A DNA stretch of 64,000 bases from Taxillus chinensis (GCA_023512835.1 CM042088.1:13322078-13386077); one strand, 5' to 3'. Counted from the first letter of the stretch, positions 24,864 through 36,755 are shown. A program made the numbers and translations. Notes: generated by a model not told the origin, from the letters alone.

Positions 24864-26254
24864 CCGTGATCATCACATGTCATTTCATTCTTTTGGGATA
24901 TTACATGATGAGGATCATGGCATCCGTGGCGTTGTGGTGGGAAGGCTAAATGGCATGTCAATAAGAAGACCCATTGCAAGGAATTGGAGGCCCATTGACA
25001 CAAGCACAAAGGAAAAGAACGAAAAAGAATTAAAGAGGGCTTAACTAGTTTAATTAATCAAATCCAAGAAGAGGCCTAACATGCTTACTTGGGGAAGTAT
25101 GTAGGCCTATAATTACACTAATTGGGGCCCAAACAAGCTTATACAAGTTCAAGCCTTGTGGGCTACGAATTTCAAGCCTATTTTTCATATTTTATTGACT
25201 TTGTTACTTTAATTTATCAAACATGTGGGTCAAATCAATCCCTTGGTAATCTTACCAAATATCTTTGTTAAAATCCAGCCCATGGTTTCCAAGCTCTTTT
25301 GCTGTAAAAGCATTGTGAAAAGCTTTCTTTCAACATGATTGGCTCAATTGCCAGCAGGGAGGTAGTACTTCCTCGTCAAGTGTATTCAATATTGAAAAAA
25401 GTGGATTACACACGGCGTTGGAACTACCTCCTCGCTATGGAGTATGCCACATTGAGTGAACCATGCCTATCATGTGTCCTCTGAATCCTTTATGGATTTT
25501 ACAATTTGTTGTTTGATTGATCCATTCAATGCTTTTGAAATCCACAAAATAACCAACCAAGTTCAAGGATTCAAGAATTTTCATTTTTTGATTGAAGCAA
25601 AAAAGTGTGTTTATGCACGTTAATAGAGTCTTTGACATCAGGTAATCATTGTTGATAAAAGTGCATTAGACATAGGATGGGAAGTACCTCCGCATTATGG
25701 AGTATGTCACATTGAGCGAACCATGCTCATCATGTGTCATTTGAATCTTTTATGGAGATTACATTTTGTTGTTTAATTGATGCATTCAATGCATCCAAAA
25801 CAAGTAAATAACCAAACTAAGCTACTGATCTAGCTTTTTGAATTGTTATTGAACCGAAATGTCGATTTAACGATTATAATGTAGTCTTTTCGTTGGTTTT
25901 TTGAATATTGATCACTGCATTAGACACTGCGGAGTATGACACATTGAGCGAACCGTGCTCATCGTGTGTCCTTCGAATCCTTTATGGATATTAAATTTTA
26001 TTGTTTGATTGATCCAATCAATGCTTCTAAAATCCACAAAATAACCAACCTAAGTTCAAGGATTCAAGCATTTTCATTCTTGACTGAAGCAAAAAGTGTG
26101 TTTATGCACGTTAAGAGAATCTTTGACATCGGTAATCATTGTTGATAAAAGTGCATTAGACCTAGCGTGTGAAGTACCTCTCCGCTGTGGTGTATGTCAT
26201 ATTCAGCCAACCGTGCTCATCACGTGTCAATTGAATCTTTTGTGGATATTACAT
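24863..26254 (+). repeat. Higher-order repeat unit 6 (right part)
   Basis: It starts with the right copy of the 66-bp direct repeat (24863-24928). The coding tail continues to about 25142 in a broken frame, then LTR start (25143-25420) and monomers run to the fusion junction near 26254. Without the Athila insertion and the duplicated 66 bp, the unit is about 1348 bp. Confidence 0.8.
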
Positions 26255-26586
26255 GACGAGGATCATGACATCCGTGAGCGTCGTGGTGAGGAGGCTAAAT
26301 GGCATGTCTATAGACAAGACCCATTGTAACGAATTGGAGGCCCAATCACACAAGCACGAATGAAAAGAACGAAAAGAATGAAAGAAACCTTAACTAGCTT
26401 GATCAATCAAATCCAAGAGGAGGCCTATAATTACACTAATTCGGGCCTAAACAAGCTTATAAAAGTTCAACCCTTGTGGGCTACGAATTTCAAGTCCCTT
26501 TTTCATATTTTATTGATTTTGTTACTTTAATTTACCAAACATGTGGGTCAAATCAAGCCCATGGTAATCTTACCAAATATGTTGTT
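26255..26586 (+). repeat. Higher-order repeat unit 7, truncated
   Basis: Coding tail (26255-26462, with an internal deletion relative to other copies) and the first 120 bp of LTR start. The unit stops at AAATATGTTGTTAA, where the minus-strand gypsy element begins. Confidence 0.75.
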
Positions 26587-28649
26587 AACTTTTGAAGCTC
26601 CAGCAACTCGGCTGGTACCATCCAATATGCCACTTGTGAGATGGGTCCCACCCCTGGTAGAAGTTCAATCGTGAACTCGATACTTCTGTTCGGAGGCAAC
26701 TCCAACAACTCCCCAGGAAAGACATCCTGGAAATTCTCAGCAACATCCGGCCACACCCATTTCTCCACGTTACCTCCCTCCTCAAAGGTTAGAGTGGCAA
26801 GTCTATGGGTAATATTGCCCCATAGCTCCCTCGTCGGTCCAGCTCTCCCAGCATTCCTATCCCATTCACCCACTAAGGTACAGGAAGATCCTGTGGGTGA
26901 AGTAAACGTCACTCGTCGTCTATAACAATCAATCTTAACCTGAAAGGCCATCAACCAGTCCATCCCCAAAATCAAACTAAAGGTCCTCATTGGCATCACG
27001 TATAGATCGAAAGAGAGTTCAACATCTCCTATCGTAAGCGCACACTCACGACACACTCGGTGGATCAACTCCACACCTCCCATTGGTGACTCGACCCTCA
27101 GAGGTCTATCAGCCTCCACACAATCAAGTCCAAGGCTCTCAACCAAGGACTTAGCAATTAGGGAGCACGAAGCTCCGGTATCAAACAATGCCGCAACAAT
27201 AGTGCGAGATATTAAAATAGTACCTCAAACTACTGAAGGTCCGGCTCCACCTTCCTCGGAGGGTGATGGTAAATCCTCCATCTCTGCTGGTGCTGAGGTA
27301 AGTGCAAACACTCTGCCTTGGCTTGCCCCACCACTGGCCTCGCATGCCTTTCCTTTAGTTCCTACTGGGAGTCCACTAGGACGCCCCTCCGAACCTCCTT
27401 GTGGTTGCCTCTCCCCCTGTGGTCTAGTGTGACTGGAACAAGCCTGACTGGCTTGCCACGAATGTGCTGGCTTCGGAACTGGGGCTTGAAATTGGGTCTC
27501 ACCCCTGCTTCCTTGTGCAAAACTTCCAGCTCCCCGGCTATTTCCCCTGCTGAAACACACCTTACTGATGTGTCCTATCTTCCCACAGCTATGACACTTC
27601 AAGTGCTTTTTGGGGCACTCACGTTTGACGTGCCTTGCCTGTCCACAACAGGTACACCTGCTTGGGAAGTTCCCAGCAGAACCTCCCTGTCCTCCAAAGT
27701 AACGGGATCTGGGTGGAGCCATTGAAGCTTGGCTCCTGTCCTTGGGAAGAGTCCCACTCCCAGGCTCAACCTTCTGTCTCTTGGTTTCCCCCTGCTTGTC
27801 ACGCATACTCTGTCCCAGCCGCTCCTGATGAGCCTGCCTCCCCTCTTCTAATCCTCTCTCCACAATCTTCGTTGTATCCATGACTTCAGCATAAGTCTTC
27901 AATCACAGCATCTCTACCCTCTGCTTTAGGGTAGGTCTGAGTCCCATGGTAAACTTATGAGCCTTCAGGTCCTCCCTTGAGATTGCTTCTGGAGCAAACC
28001 GACTCAGTCCTCTAAAATCCCGTTCATACTCTGCCACCGTACGCGATCCCTGCTTAAGACTACTGAACTCTTCCCGTTTCTGCCACCGCAGCGACTCGGG
28101 GAAGAACTCCTCATGGAATGACTGGAGAAACTCATTCCAGGACATGGCCTCCATGTCCCGGCTTCCTGAAATGCTAAGCCACCATTCCAAGGCTTCCTCC
28201 TCCAGCTGTCGGACTGCTAGCCTCACCTTGTCTTCCTCCCGGGGTCGGAGAAAGGAGAATACATGTTCGATCTGCCGCAGCCAATGCTCTGCTCCTAGAG
28301 GTTCAGCTCCTCCCTTGAACCTTGGTGGGTGTTCCTTTCGGAACCGCATCACCACATCTTCCTCATCTCGCCTCACCGGCACTTCCTGCCTACGCGACGA
28401 TCCTGCCTCACGGGGTGGAGAGGGTGGCATTGGCTGTCGTGCCATCATCTCCCGACGTACCTCGTTTAGGATCGCCCCCCTGAGATCCTCACACATTCCC
28501 TGAACATTCTCACTTAAGGCCCTAACTTGGGCCATGATCCGCTCCAGGGGATCATCGCCCTCTGCACGCTGTTCTCCCTCCTCTCCAATACGTACAGAAG
28601 ATTCATCTTCTACAACTGGGGTAGCTCGGGTTACTCTCCTAGGAGGCAT
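26587..28649 (-). pseudogene. Tekay-like gag-protease, two nonsense codons, truncated
   Basis: It starts at ATG 28649 (MPPRRVTRAT). The gag capsid region has HWLRQIEHVFSFLRPREEDK, EALEWW, FPESLRWQKREEF and DLKAHKFTMGLRP. Two CCHC zinc knuckles follow (CTCCGQARHVKRECP and CHSCGKIGHISKVC); the first has Arg-His where Gly-His is usual. The aspartic protease shows LFDTGASCSLI and LILGMDWL. The frame is continuous except for TGA at 27903-27905 and TGA at 27225-27227. Both sit where the related element has Arg, consistent with CGA-to-TGA transitions. The frame ends in pre-RT sequence (ISQVAYWM) at the truncation. Confidence 0.9.
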
Positions 28650-29098
28650 AGTCTACTTATTTTAAACAGAACTAGAGTCAGCATCTCTCAAGCTCTATAC
28701 ACCCTCATCCCCATGGGCCATGAGGTACTCAAGCAACGTTTTTCATGTAAACATACACGTAAATCACAAAATTGCACAGCAGCGATTCATAGTAACAATT
28801 AATAGCAACAAGTCTCACAGGAAATCACAGAATTTCACAGCAACAAATTTCAATGTCAAATCATAATACTCATATTGAAATTAAACTAGTGCCCTAATGC
28901 CAATGCATGTATGCATCCCAATCCAAATGCAAATGTCCTACTCCTTGGTCTAACTGCCCCTGAGTACACCCCAGAAAACCAGATAGAACCACGGTGATCA
29001 GGCGTGTCCTACACTGCCTCCCAAGGGTCTCAAAAGCAGTCATCCCTCCCCACTACCCTAGGTCCACTAGACCATGAACTATTGCTCCGATACCATAT
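28650..29098 (-). other. Leader and primer-binding site of the minus-strand Tekay-like element
   Basis: Non-coding leader between LTR and gag. Immediately inside the LTR on the minus strand is TGGTATCGGAGCAATAG (about 29080-29096), an initiator-tRNA-Met-type primer-binding site with one base changed from TGGTATCAGAGC. Confidence 0.75.
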
Positions 29099-30457
29099 TG
29101 TCACACCCCAATTTCCTTTCACTTGGAAATGGGTAGTGACGCCCATGCCCGCACCCGAAGGGTCAAGGGGTTGGTGCAAGCACCTAAAGGACTTATGACA
29201 CGGGTGCTGTCCCAAACCTGTACAACCAGACTAACATGCCATGGGGCATGCTCCTGCTCCCAAACCATGCACACAAACAATAATTAAATAACAACCACAA
29301 CCCAGTTCATTACTTTTAAAAGGGCTCAAAGTTCAATACAACTAAATGGGGGGAAAGTTCCCATTTAAACTAGAATATAATGTTTACAAATAATCTCAAA
29401 CATAAAATAGAAATCTATAACAAAACAATGAAAACCAACATAGTCTTCAGCCTCATTGGCCTATCACCACATCCCTTTCACCTACCGCCTGCTAAACCCT
29501 GCAAAAGAACAATTTATGGGAGGGGTGAGCAAACCATAGCTCAGTAGGGATCCAGTCTCCCCAGACCCATCCCACTCTATAGTATGCATGACAAGTGTAT
29601 GCTTGTGCTCGTGTTGTTCCTAAAGCTAAAGCAGCAAACATCACCTAGTAACACACCTTTTACCTAAGCCCACACCTGGAGGCAGAGGACACCCCGCCAC
29701 CACGGCGACATGACATACCACATCCAGGCGAATGTTGCATGGACACCAATGCAACATTTTCCACCCGAGTCAGGTATGGTCAACCACCTCCTCGGGCGCC
29801 ATACCTACCCTCAGGAATGGGTGTAGACTTAGCCCACCGTCGTGAGTGCTACACCGAGACACATGACCGCAGTCCTGGCCAAATCTCAATGGGTCCAGTT
29901 ATCATGCCTGGCCCATAACTCAGCTCAATCCCATCACATTTGGGTGATCAATCTCAAACAAGAATATAATCAGTTACAAAAGTATGGCTTAGTAACACAT
30001 CTCAACTTAATACAAAACAGCAGCTCTGCTCAACAGAGTATATCACAAACAAGGTTCACACGGCCGACATAGTCGGTTACAAACAACATATACCAGCCTC
30101 ACAGGCTTAAAACCAAACACGCAACATACAACAGCCACACAGGAATATTATCAAACACGTAGTGAGCGTAGCCACACAAACATTTTATCAAACACCTAGT
30201 GGGCATGGACAACCCAACGATTTCCAGCCCACTCCCAAACATCAAATCAACCAATATGCCATTGAAGGCCAACATCCATATAGGAGATCACACCTATATG
30301 GATTTACATATATATATATAAGCATGTATAGGACAGATACCCTAGGACAGAGAAAGACTGGGAAGAACGGAGTCCCTACCTTGCAAACGTCCTTTGCTCT
30401 AGCCTCCACGATACACCGACCACCCACGCCGAACCTCTACGGCCAAGATCCGAAGGT

Positions 30458-30504
<47 letters not shown>

Positions 30505-30923
30505 GGCTGCAATAGCAATAGAAAACCCTAAACCTAAGCCTCAACACCATAATATAGACACCACACATCAAAATGACGTAGTTTTGATTTAGCGAAACCC
30601 AGGATCAAAACGACGTAGTTTTGATCACGCAAGCTACCACCTTCCCGCTTCCATACGGGGCAAAATACTCATAATTTCAATATGGTCCTTTGGGGAAAAA
30701 TCATTAGAATGACAAAACCAAGGTAACCATGCAAAAATATGTCTACACGCCAATTTGAACGCCAATTCCCCAATTGGCGTGCAGCTCCAAATGCACTCAA
30801 ACTTTACCCCAAGCCTTATTGCATCATGTAAAAGACATCCATGCAATAAAAACCTTGCACGCCAAATGGGTCCAATTCGCGTGCACGTCCTTTTGGCCTG
30901 AAACTTCTGTGGTAGATAGAAGA
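29099..30923 (-). mobile_element. 5' LTR of the minus-strand Tekay-like element (larger part)
   Basis: On the plus strand it begins TGTCACACCCC; minus-strand end GGGGTGTGACA. It contains the CATATAGG/CCTATATG hairpin (30277-30300), a (TA)n run, a long (CT)n run (about 30459-30502), a telo-box-like ACCCTAAACC, two ACGT palindromes (about 30570-30630) and the U3 block shared with the Athila LTR. It continues at 43733-43860 beyond the copia insertion, where its outer end is TATAAGGACC (TG changed to TA). Confidence 0.85.
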
Positions 30924-32166
30924 TGATGGTCCCTTGGAGCCTAGAGGGGGGCTGAATAGGCTCTTATCGAAACTCTTTCCCTTCTCTTAAGACACAAACA
31001 ATTATCTAGTTAAGTGATAGAATCACTACGGAAGATAACCAGATAGTGGAAGTATTTTGTTTTATTATCACAAGATAATTACAACAAAATAGAAGCAAGA
31101 CTCTCTTACACTCTGTTTACAAATGAACTCACACACTAGCCAAATTCTATCTCCAAAGATGAAAAACGCTTGTGCATACACAGGATTAGTCTTTTGTTAA
31201 CTAATGCAAATGCGCTCTCTTTTTCTTCTCTTTTTTGTTCAAATGTACAAGTATGAATATTTATACTAAACATTCCTAAGAGACAACCTTGGAACTTGTA
31301 GTTACGGAATGCGTTCAGCACTAACTATCCCTCGGTAATCTCTCTGCCTTGACTGCTGCGGTTTGTGGAGCTCAAGATCTTGGGTTTGAATTGTATAAGT
31401 GCGTTTGTGAGTTCCCAAATACAATTAAGGTTGTGTCCACATATCCGGATGATCCACGTGTAAGATTCTTCAGGTTCTCAATAAATTTGTCTTACATCGG
31501 GACGCCACGAGCTGATAACTTTAAATGCGGTTGAGTTGAAGTAGTATCTTCTTGGTCCGGTGTAATTTCCCTTACTCCGTAGCTAATGAAGCTCGGAACC
31601 TTACTCCGTGTCAGTGATTTCTTACTCTGTATCTATTTTGGTACTGGAATCCTTAGTCCGTGTCAGCGCTTCCTTACTCCGCATGTAAGTTCCTTACTCC
31701 GTATGTAAATTCCTTACTCCGTATGTAAGTTCCTTACTCCGTATGTAAATTCCTTACTCCGTATGTAAGTTCCTTACTCCGGGCGAGTCTTAAAGGGTCG
31801 GATGACTTATTCCATACTAGCGCTTCCTTACTCCGTATGAGTAAGTTGTCCGGATTCCTTACTCCGCATCTAATTTCCTTACTCCACGTCTAATAAAGAC
31901 TCGGGTCCTTATTCCGCATTTGTACTTAGTCCGCATGAATGTCCCTTATTCTGTATGTATTGGTGACTTGGTTATTTACCAAGTGTTTGACGACACTCAC
32001 TCTTGTCCGGATCAGGATTATGTATCCTGTCCTTAGCTTTGCTCTCATGAGTGTATCTCCGGATTAATAACATATCTTCTGCAACGATCAAATAAACACA
32101 AGAGATCTCAGATCAAATTACATAAGGCTTTATCAGCATTATCCAAATTCTGGGTTTGATCCAACA
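30924..32166 (-). mobile_element. 3' LTR of the SIRE-like element
   Basis: 1243 bp, differing from the 5' LTR at roughly twenty sites, mostly C/T or G/A transitions, many at CpG. It contains a 20-bp tandem repeat around TTCCTTACTCCG (31671-31780) and a minus-strand TATAAATA at 31258-31265. The polypurine tract lies just outside, at about 32167-32178 (minus strand TTGGGGGAGAT). Confidence 0.92.
31671..31780. repeat. 20-bp tandem repeat inside SIRE-like LTR
   Basis: Five to six copies of GTTCCTTACTCCGTATGTAA with G/A variation at one position, plus scattered CCTTACTCCG units up to about 31960. The same block is at 43237-43346 in the other LTR, with the variant copies in a different order. Confidence 0.9.
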
Positions 32167-32178
32167 ATCTCCCCCAAT
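32167..32178 (-). other. Polypurine tract of SIRE-like element
   Basis: On the minus strand, TTGGGGGAGAT sits directly before the 3' LTR, the expected plus-strand primer. Confidence 0.75.
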
Positions 32179-32309
32179 TGTGGATATGCCCAAACCCTTT
32201 GTAATCTGATCTGGTAAGCAATGCAAAAAGATAACATACAGAATATACATCACAACCAATTTCATTTAACAGCATCTGAGTACAATTCAGCCTTAATACA
32301 AGATTTTCG

Positions 32310-33521
32310 CTAAGGTACATAAGGCTTACTATACTTGAAGATCATAGTTGCTGCTTTCTCTCTAAGCTCCATTGTCTGCTTCATCGTAAAGGTGGTGTGT
32401 TGGCTCCAATATTTGTCCACAGTCAAAAATGACTTGATGAAGTGACAGACAAAGGCTCCGCAGCTATCTCCATCCGGCTGTTGTGGCACTTGCTTCTTGC
32501 CCCGAAATGTCGCCTTGAGTTTCTCAGTCGGACGCAAGGGTGTGATGCCCAACTCTTCATATAATCCAGCTTTCTTCATAGCTTCAGTCAGCCTGAGACA
32601 CAGCGGTTCCCATTGATTCTTTCTAATGAAGTGCTCCATAATCTGATGAGAATCAATGAGAATCATTTGCTTGGACTGAATCATGAAGACAGCCATCATG
32701 AAGTGTGGCGACATGATCCAGTACGGAATGAGGATAGTTGAGAGAGTTTTCCATGGCTTGCTATCCTCACAAGTTCCGTCGATGAAGGAATGAATTAGAT
32801 CCACACTGGGAAGATAGCTTTCATTCCAACACGGCAAAACGTCAAACAAGTGCCCATCCTTGTAGAGAGATGGAAATAGCCTCATCTCCATTTTAGCAGC
32901 CCTCGAGAAGTTGTCAATGTCTTCTGTAGTAAAGAGTCCTTTCTCCGAACAAAGAGTCTGAATGTCGGCCGGGGAGAAAGGGTACATTTCAGAAAGACAT
33001 CTTCTCTCAGCAGAAGACACAGCATAGGATTTCATTGCCTTGCGCAAGCTTCCATCCGCATCAGAAGGGTCAAACTCCGCATATGATGGGAGGAAGGTAT
33101 CAGCTGCGGATGAGGAGGATGGAGGAGGAGCTGGAGCTGCAGTAGAGGAGCTTGGTTGAGAGAAGCGGCTTCGTTTGGGAATTTGAACTCCCTGAAGCAC
33201 TGAAGTGGCAGGCCGCTTCTCAGTCCGAGTAGATGGTTGTGGTGCAGAAGGAGCAGACGGATCAGATGACACTCTCTCCCCCGGTTTGGCAGATCGCCGG
33301 GAAGCAACAGGAGGACGAGCCATCGTGTGCGCCAGATCCACGAAGGAGGTAGACAATGAATGGACGGAGGAGGCGACAAGATCCATTTTCTGCTCCATGG
33401 AAGTGGAGGAGTCAGTGAGAGCGGAGAGGAGTTGGGCGCCGAGGGCATCAACTTTGGCAGCGATGGCGGAAATTTGGGCGCTTTGAGCGTGGGCGTGTCG
33501 GTCCAGCTGGGCGGAAAGCAC
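32310..33521 (-). pseudogene. Ulp1-like cysteine protease domain, 3' part of the extra copia ORF
   Basis: A 403-residue open frame, the last part of a longer broken ORF. Residues 1-60 are a heptad-like region (DRHAHAQSAQISAIAAKVDALGAQ), followed by a Ser/Pro-rich stretch with a basic PKRSRF. The C-terminal half resembles Ulp1/SENP (C48) proteases: SPHFMMAVFMIQSKQ with His 273, MILIDSH with Asp 290, QQPDGDSCGAF with Gln 347/348 and Cys 354. These match the family's catalytic His, Asp, oxyanion Gln and Cys in order and spacing. The known family role is cleavage of SUMO-type precursors and conjugates; the substrate here is unknown. The stop lies about 130 bp before the polypurine tract. The catalytic set looks intact, but the upstream frame is broken. 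Confidence 0.7.
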
Positions 33522-35356
33522 AGCGTCGGGTGGACCGTGCCAAAAGAGGCACGCCCAAGGACCAACTCCGGAGCTTTGGAGGACTCCCCCGCATGAACAG
33601 GGAGCACGGGAGTGCGTTGGGCGGAGGAGTCCGCAGGAGTATCGGCAGCGCCAGGAGCATCCAGAGCATCAGAGGCATCCGGAGCATCGGAGGCATCCGG
33701 AGCATTGGAGGCATCCGGAGCAATGGACCCGCTTTGACCAGATAAGTCAACCACGGGAATCGTGGCAGCAGGAGAAGAGGGTCCAGCCTTAGCAGGGGAA
33801 GGACTCCGTGCGTTAGGGACCGGGCCGGAGGGTGTAGGGAATGGCACATCGGGAATGGCGGCCGGCGTAAGAAAGCCGTGGTCCAAGTTCCAGATGATCA
33901 TGGTCTCCGGGGGATTGGGTATTGCGTGTGTAAAACACCCAGGAGATCGGTGTCGGGAATGGAGGAGGTGTGGGCTAGGGCTGAAACGGAGCCAAAGGTC
34001 CGTTAAGTTGTCGGTGGTGAGATGGGCAAGATAATCTCGGGGTTGAGGTAGGGGAGGCAAAGGGGCTTCCGGAGAAGAGGCCGGGACATCAGCGGTGGCG
34101 ACAGCAACAGCGGTATCAACCGCGGCAGCAATAGCGGAGGTGGAGGGAGTGGGGACATCAGCAGCAGAGGGGGCTGAGGAAACAGCTTTAGAAGCACTGC
34201 GCTGAGATAGCCCCGCAACCTCGGACGGTTCGGCACGGACGCTTTGCTGAGAAGCCAGAGAATGAGAGGGTGCTGCAACGGACCGAATCCGGGAGGATCG
34301 GGGTGCAGAACTGACGTCAGGGTATTGGCTGTCGGAGGGGTCACCAATAGAACTGCCTTGTTGTTCCAAGGCAGGAAGTATGCGGAGAGCTGCAGATGGT
34401 CGGCGGGCGGTCATGTTCCCATCCAGCGTAAGATAACGAAGGTAATAAGCCGGAGGGAATGGAACAGCATCATATCTAGCGAAATGGTCCGGATTAAGAT
34501 GCCAGGAAGACAATGCTGAGGATGCGCCCGAAGGAATGGTTCTTGGAACCATTCTGCAGCAACCTAAACAAGAACATCCCCCAATCCATCGGAAGACCTT
34601 CAAAAACACCGTACATGGCCAGGAGAAGGTCGTACGGAACGGAGTCGAGGGCTGATGTGCGAGCCAGTAAGCATCGACTCAAGATGGTCGCCATACATCG
34701 ATAGCGACCTTGGAAGGATTTCACTTTGTATTCCTTGCCTTTTTGTGTGCAACCCATAGAAGCCACCATTGGATCGGCATCTGGGCGCTGTGGTTCACTA
34801 AGAGGTAGGTGGAGAGCAGCGCGGAGAACACCCGGAGTGATGATGATGGATTCACCGCGGACATAAGAGGTTATGGAATCGGTGGTGCAGCGAATCCGTT
34901 GGTAATACTCAAGAACGTCGTCGATAAGAAGATCGACGGGATTGGAGATCAGGTTGAGTATATGTGAGGCTTCAAGGAGAGGGCGAAGCTGGAAAAACCA
35001 ATCCGGAGGATTAAAAACAGCAGTCAATCAACCAGATGGCCAGGATTAACGCCGGAGAGAGAGATTCTGGGTGCCATTGCAGATTAAGTTTGAAGGACAA
35101 GATGAAAGGTGAGGTCTTGGCAGTGGAAGGAGCAACGAGAGGTTTAGGGATTTGAAATGAGCAATACTCGTGCTTCGCAGGAATGATCAGAACATATAAG
35201 ACCGAGTCCGCAAATGTCAGCGGGCCTAGGAATGTGCGAGTGAGATAGGGACCCGCTTGATAGGTTGATGTCATGAGTCTGGATATCGATGCGCCTCCGA
35301 ATGAAATGATGTCGTGGAGACCGCATGACTAAGTAAGTGTAATGACTGGTTGCCAT
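33500..35356 (-). pseudogene. Extra ORF region of the copia element, N-terminal and low-complexity part
   Basis: Minus-strand frames upstream of, and in the same sense as, the Ulp1-like domain. 35011-35356 encodes the apparent N-terminus in two frames (GPYLTRTFLGPLTFADSVLYV). 34494-35027 reads DDVLEYYQRIRC, TSYVRGESIIITPGVLRAALHLP and DSVPYDLLLAMYGVFEG, similar in style to plant transposon env-like ORF proteins. 33500-34609 is Ala/Pro/Ser-rich with MIIWNLDHGFLTP, AKAGPSSP and DLSGQSGSI. Frameshifts occur near 35020, 34540 and 33525. The position after RNase H matches the env-like ORF of SIRE elements. There is no signal peptide or membrane segment that I can support. Confidence 0.6.
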
Positions 35357-36755
35357 CTAGAGAAGTGTGTGTGTGTCCCGAGATTTGCAGTTAATGAATC
35401 ATCATGATTCCTCCTCAAAAGCACGCGACATATAGGAAGACTTGGATCGTCGCGATTAGATTGTGTCAGGAGTCCGGAGGAATGAACCGACACTCATCCG
35501 GAGTAAATAATAGTCGAGGAAGAGTATCTAGATGAAAAGGAGACCGTGTCCGTAGTAGACAGAGTTCGGCGAGAGAGTGAAGTAGATTCCTTTACAGTCA
35601 ATAAGTCGAAGAGAAGAGAAGTACCACAACACTTCAAATCCAAGACTTTGGACTAGATTGATCGATACGGTTGCAAAGAGAATCTGAACCTGTAGCTAAA
35701 CGAAGAAATGAACTAAAAATACAAAAGCTTAACAAGCAAGGATTAGTACGGATTAGGGAAAATAATCAGTGAAAAACGACATAATCCAAACTAATGAGAA
35801 ACAGAACTTATGCATTACTAAGCATACGAGAGACATATACATACATGAAAATGATCAATATTACTGTATCAGGGCATATGTCAGATAACAATACACAAGT
35901 TCATATAGGTCAACATAGCGAAACCGTCTTACTGAACAACGTAGCTAAGATTAATTAAAGATCATATGACTTGGCCAATTTTAGGATTCATGAATGAAAA
36001 ATGGGAAGCGAACACATGTCAAAAGTAAGCAATTGATTATTCGATTAAAATGCATGGTTGAAGAAAGAAAATACATCCGAGCATGCCACTTTTCTGACCC
36101 TAAACAGCATGTCCAGTCAGATCCGGAAGTAAAAGTTTAGAGGAGGGAGTATCCGAGACATATTAGGGGTTCATTATTGCTCCCCCGTAGATCATTTAAT
36201 CCTCTCAATGAAAAGCTCCCCCTCAAATAGACAGCCAGGAAAGAGGTCATGAGACATATACGGGGGGTATTATTGAATAATATATAAAGCATTTTCTCCC
36301 TCGTAGATTTTGCAATCCTCTTGGTTGACATTTTCAGTTTGTAGATTCAGCACTGTCTATCTTTTTAGGAAACTATACTTCAGAAGCTGACCAGACTGCG
36401 ATTGAGTGTTCATCCACCAGGCATTCCGAGCTAACCCATTTCATTTCTTCAACTATACATGTTAATAGAGTAATCTAAATGAACATGCTATTGTCATGTG
36501 GTGATTAGTGGAAGTTAAGATCATGAAACCCGAAAGAGGTAAATCATATAAACTTTAATCATGTTAGTTTAAACGACTTCAGTTGGGAAACGCAAGCATC
36601 CTCCCACCTATGAAGTTGATATTAATATCAGAAGCATGAGGCCTTAAACCAGTAAGTATGATCGGCATTAAAGTCAGTATGTATCTTCTACTTACAATAA
36701 AAGCACAATGTATGTTCTGATAGTAAATATACTGTTGGGTAAATTAAATGTGAAA
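35357..36755. other. Non-coding spacer between copia pol and the extra ORF
   Basis: About 1.4 kb without a credible ORF on either strand. It holds scattered short T-rich and CTCC-rich runs (36180-36230). No known signal is recognised; it may contain a splice acceptor for a subgenomic RNA, but none can be assigned. Confidence 0.5.

Noticed and set aside
27202..27725. Plus-strand ORFs opposite the gag-protease region, and similar antisense ORFs at 28144-28503 and 47400-47858
   Set aside because: They are shadows of the gag coding frame, caused by its GC-rich composition.
33205..34034. Plus-strand Gly/Arg-rich ORFs with repeated SIRSIG motifs
   Set aside because: Antisense of the Ala/Pro/Ser-rich minus-strand ORF; the apparent repeat follows from the DAPDASDAPDA repeat on the other strand.
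35357..36755. A further captured gene between copia pol and the extra ORF
   Set aside because: No open frame longer than about 65 residues and no recognisable motif.
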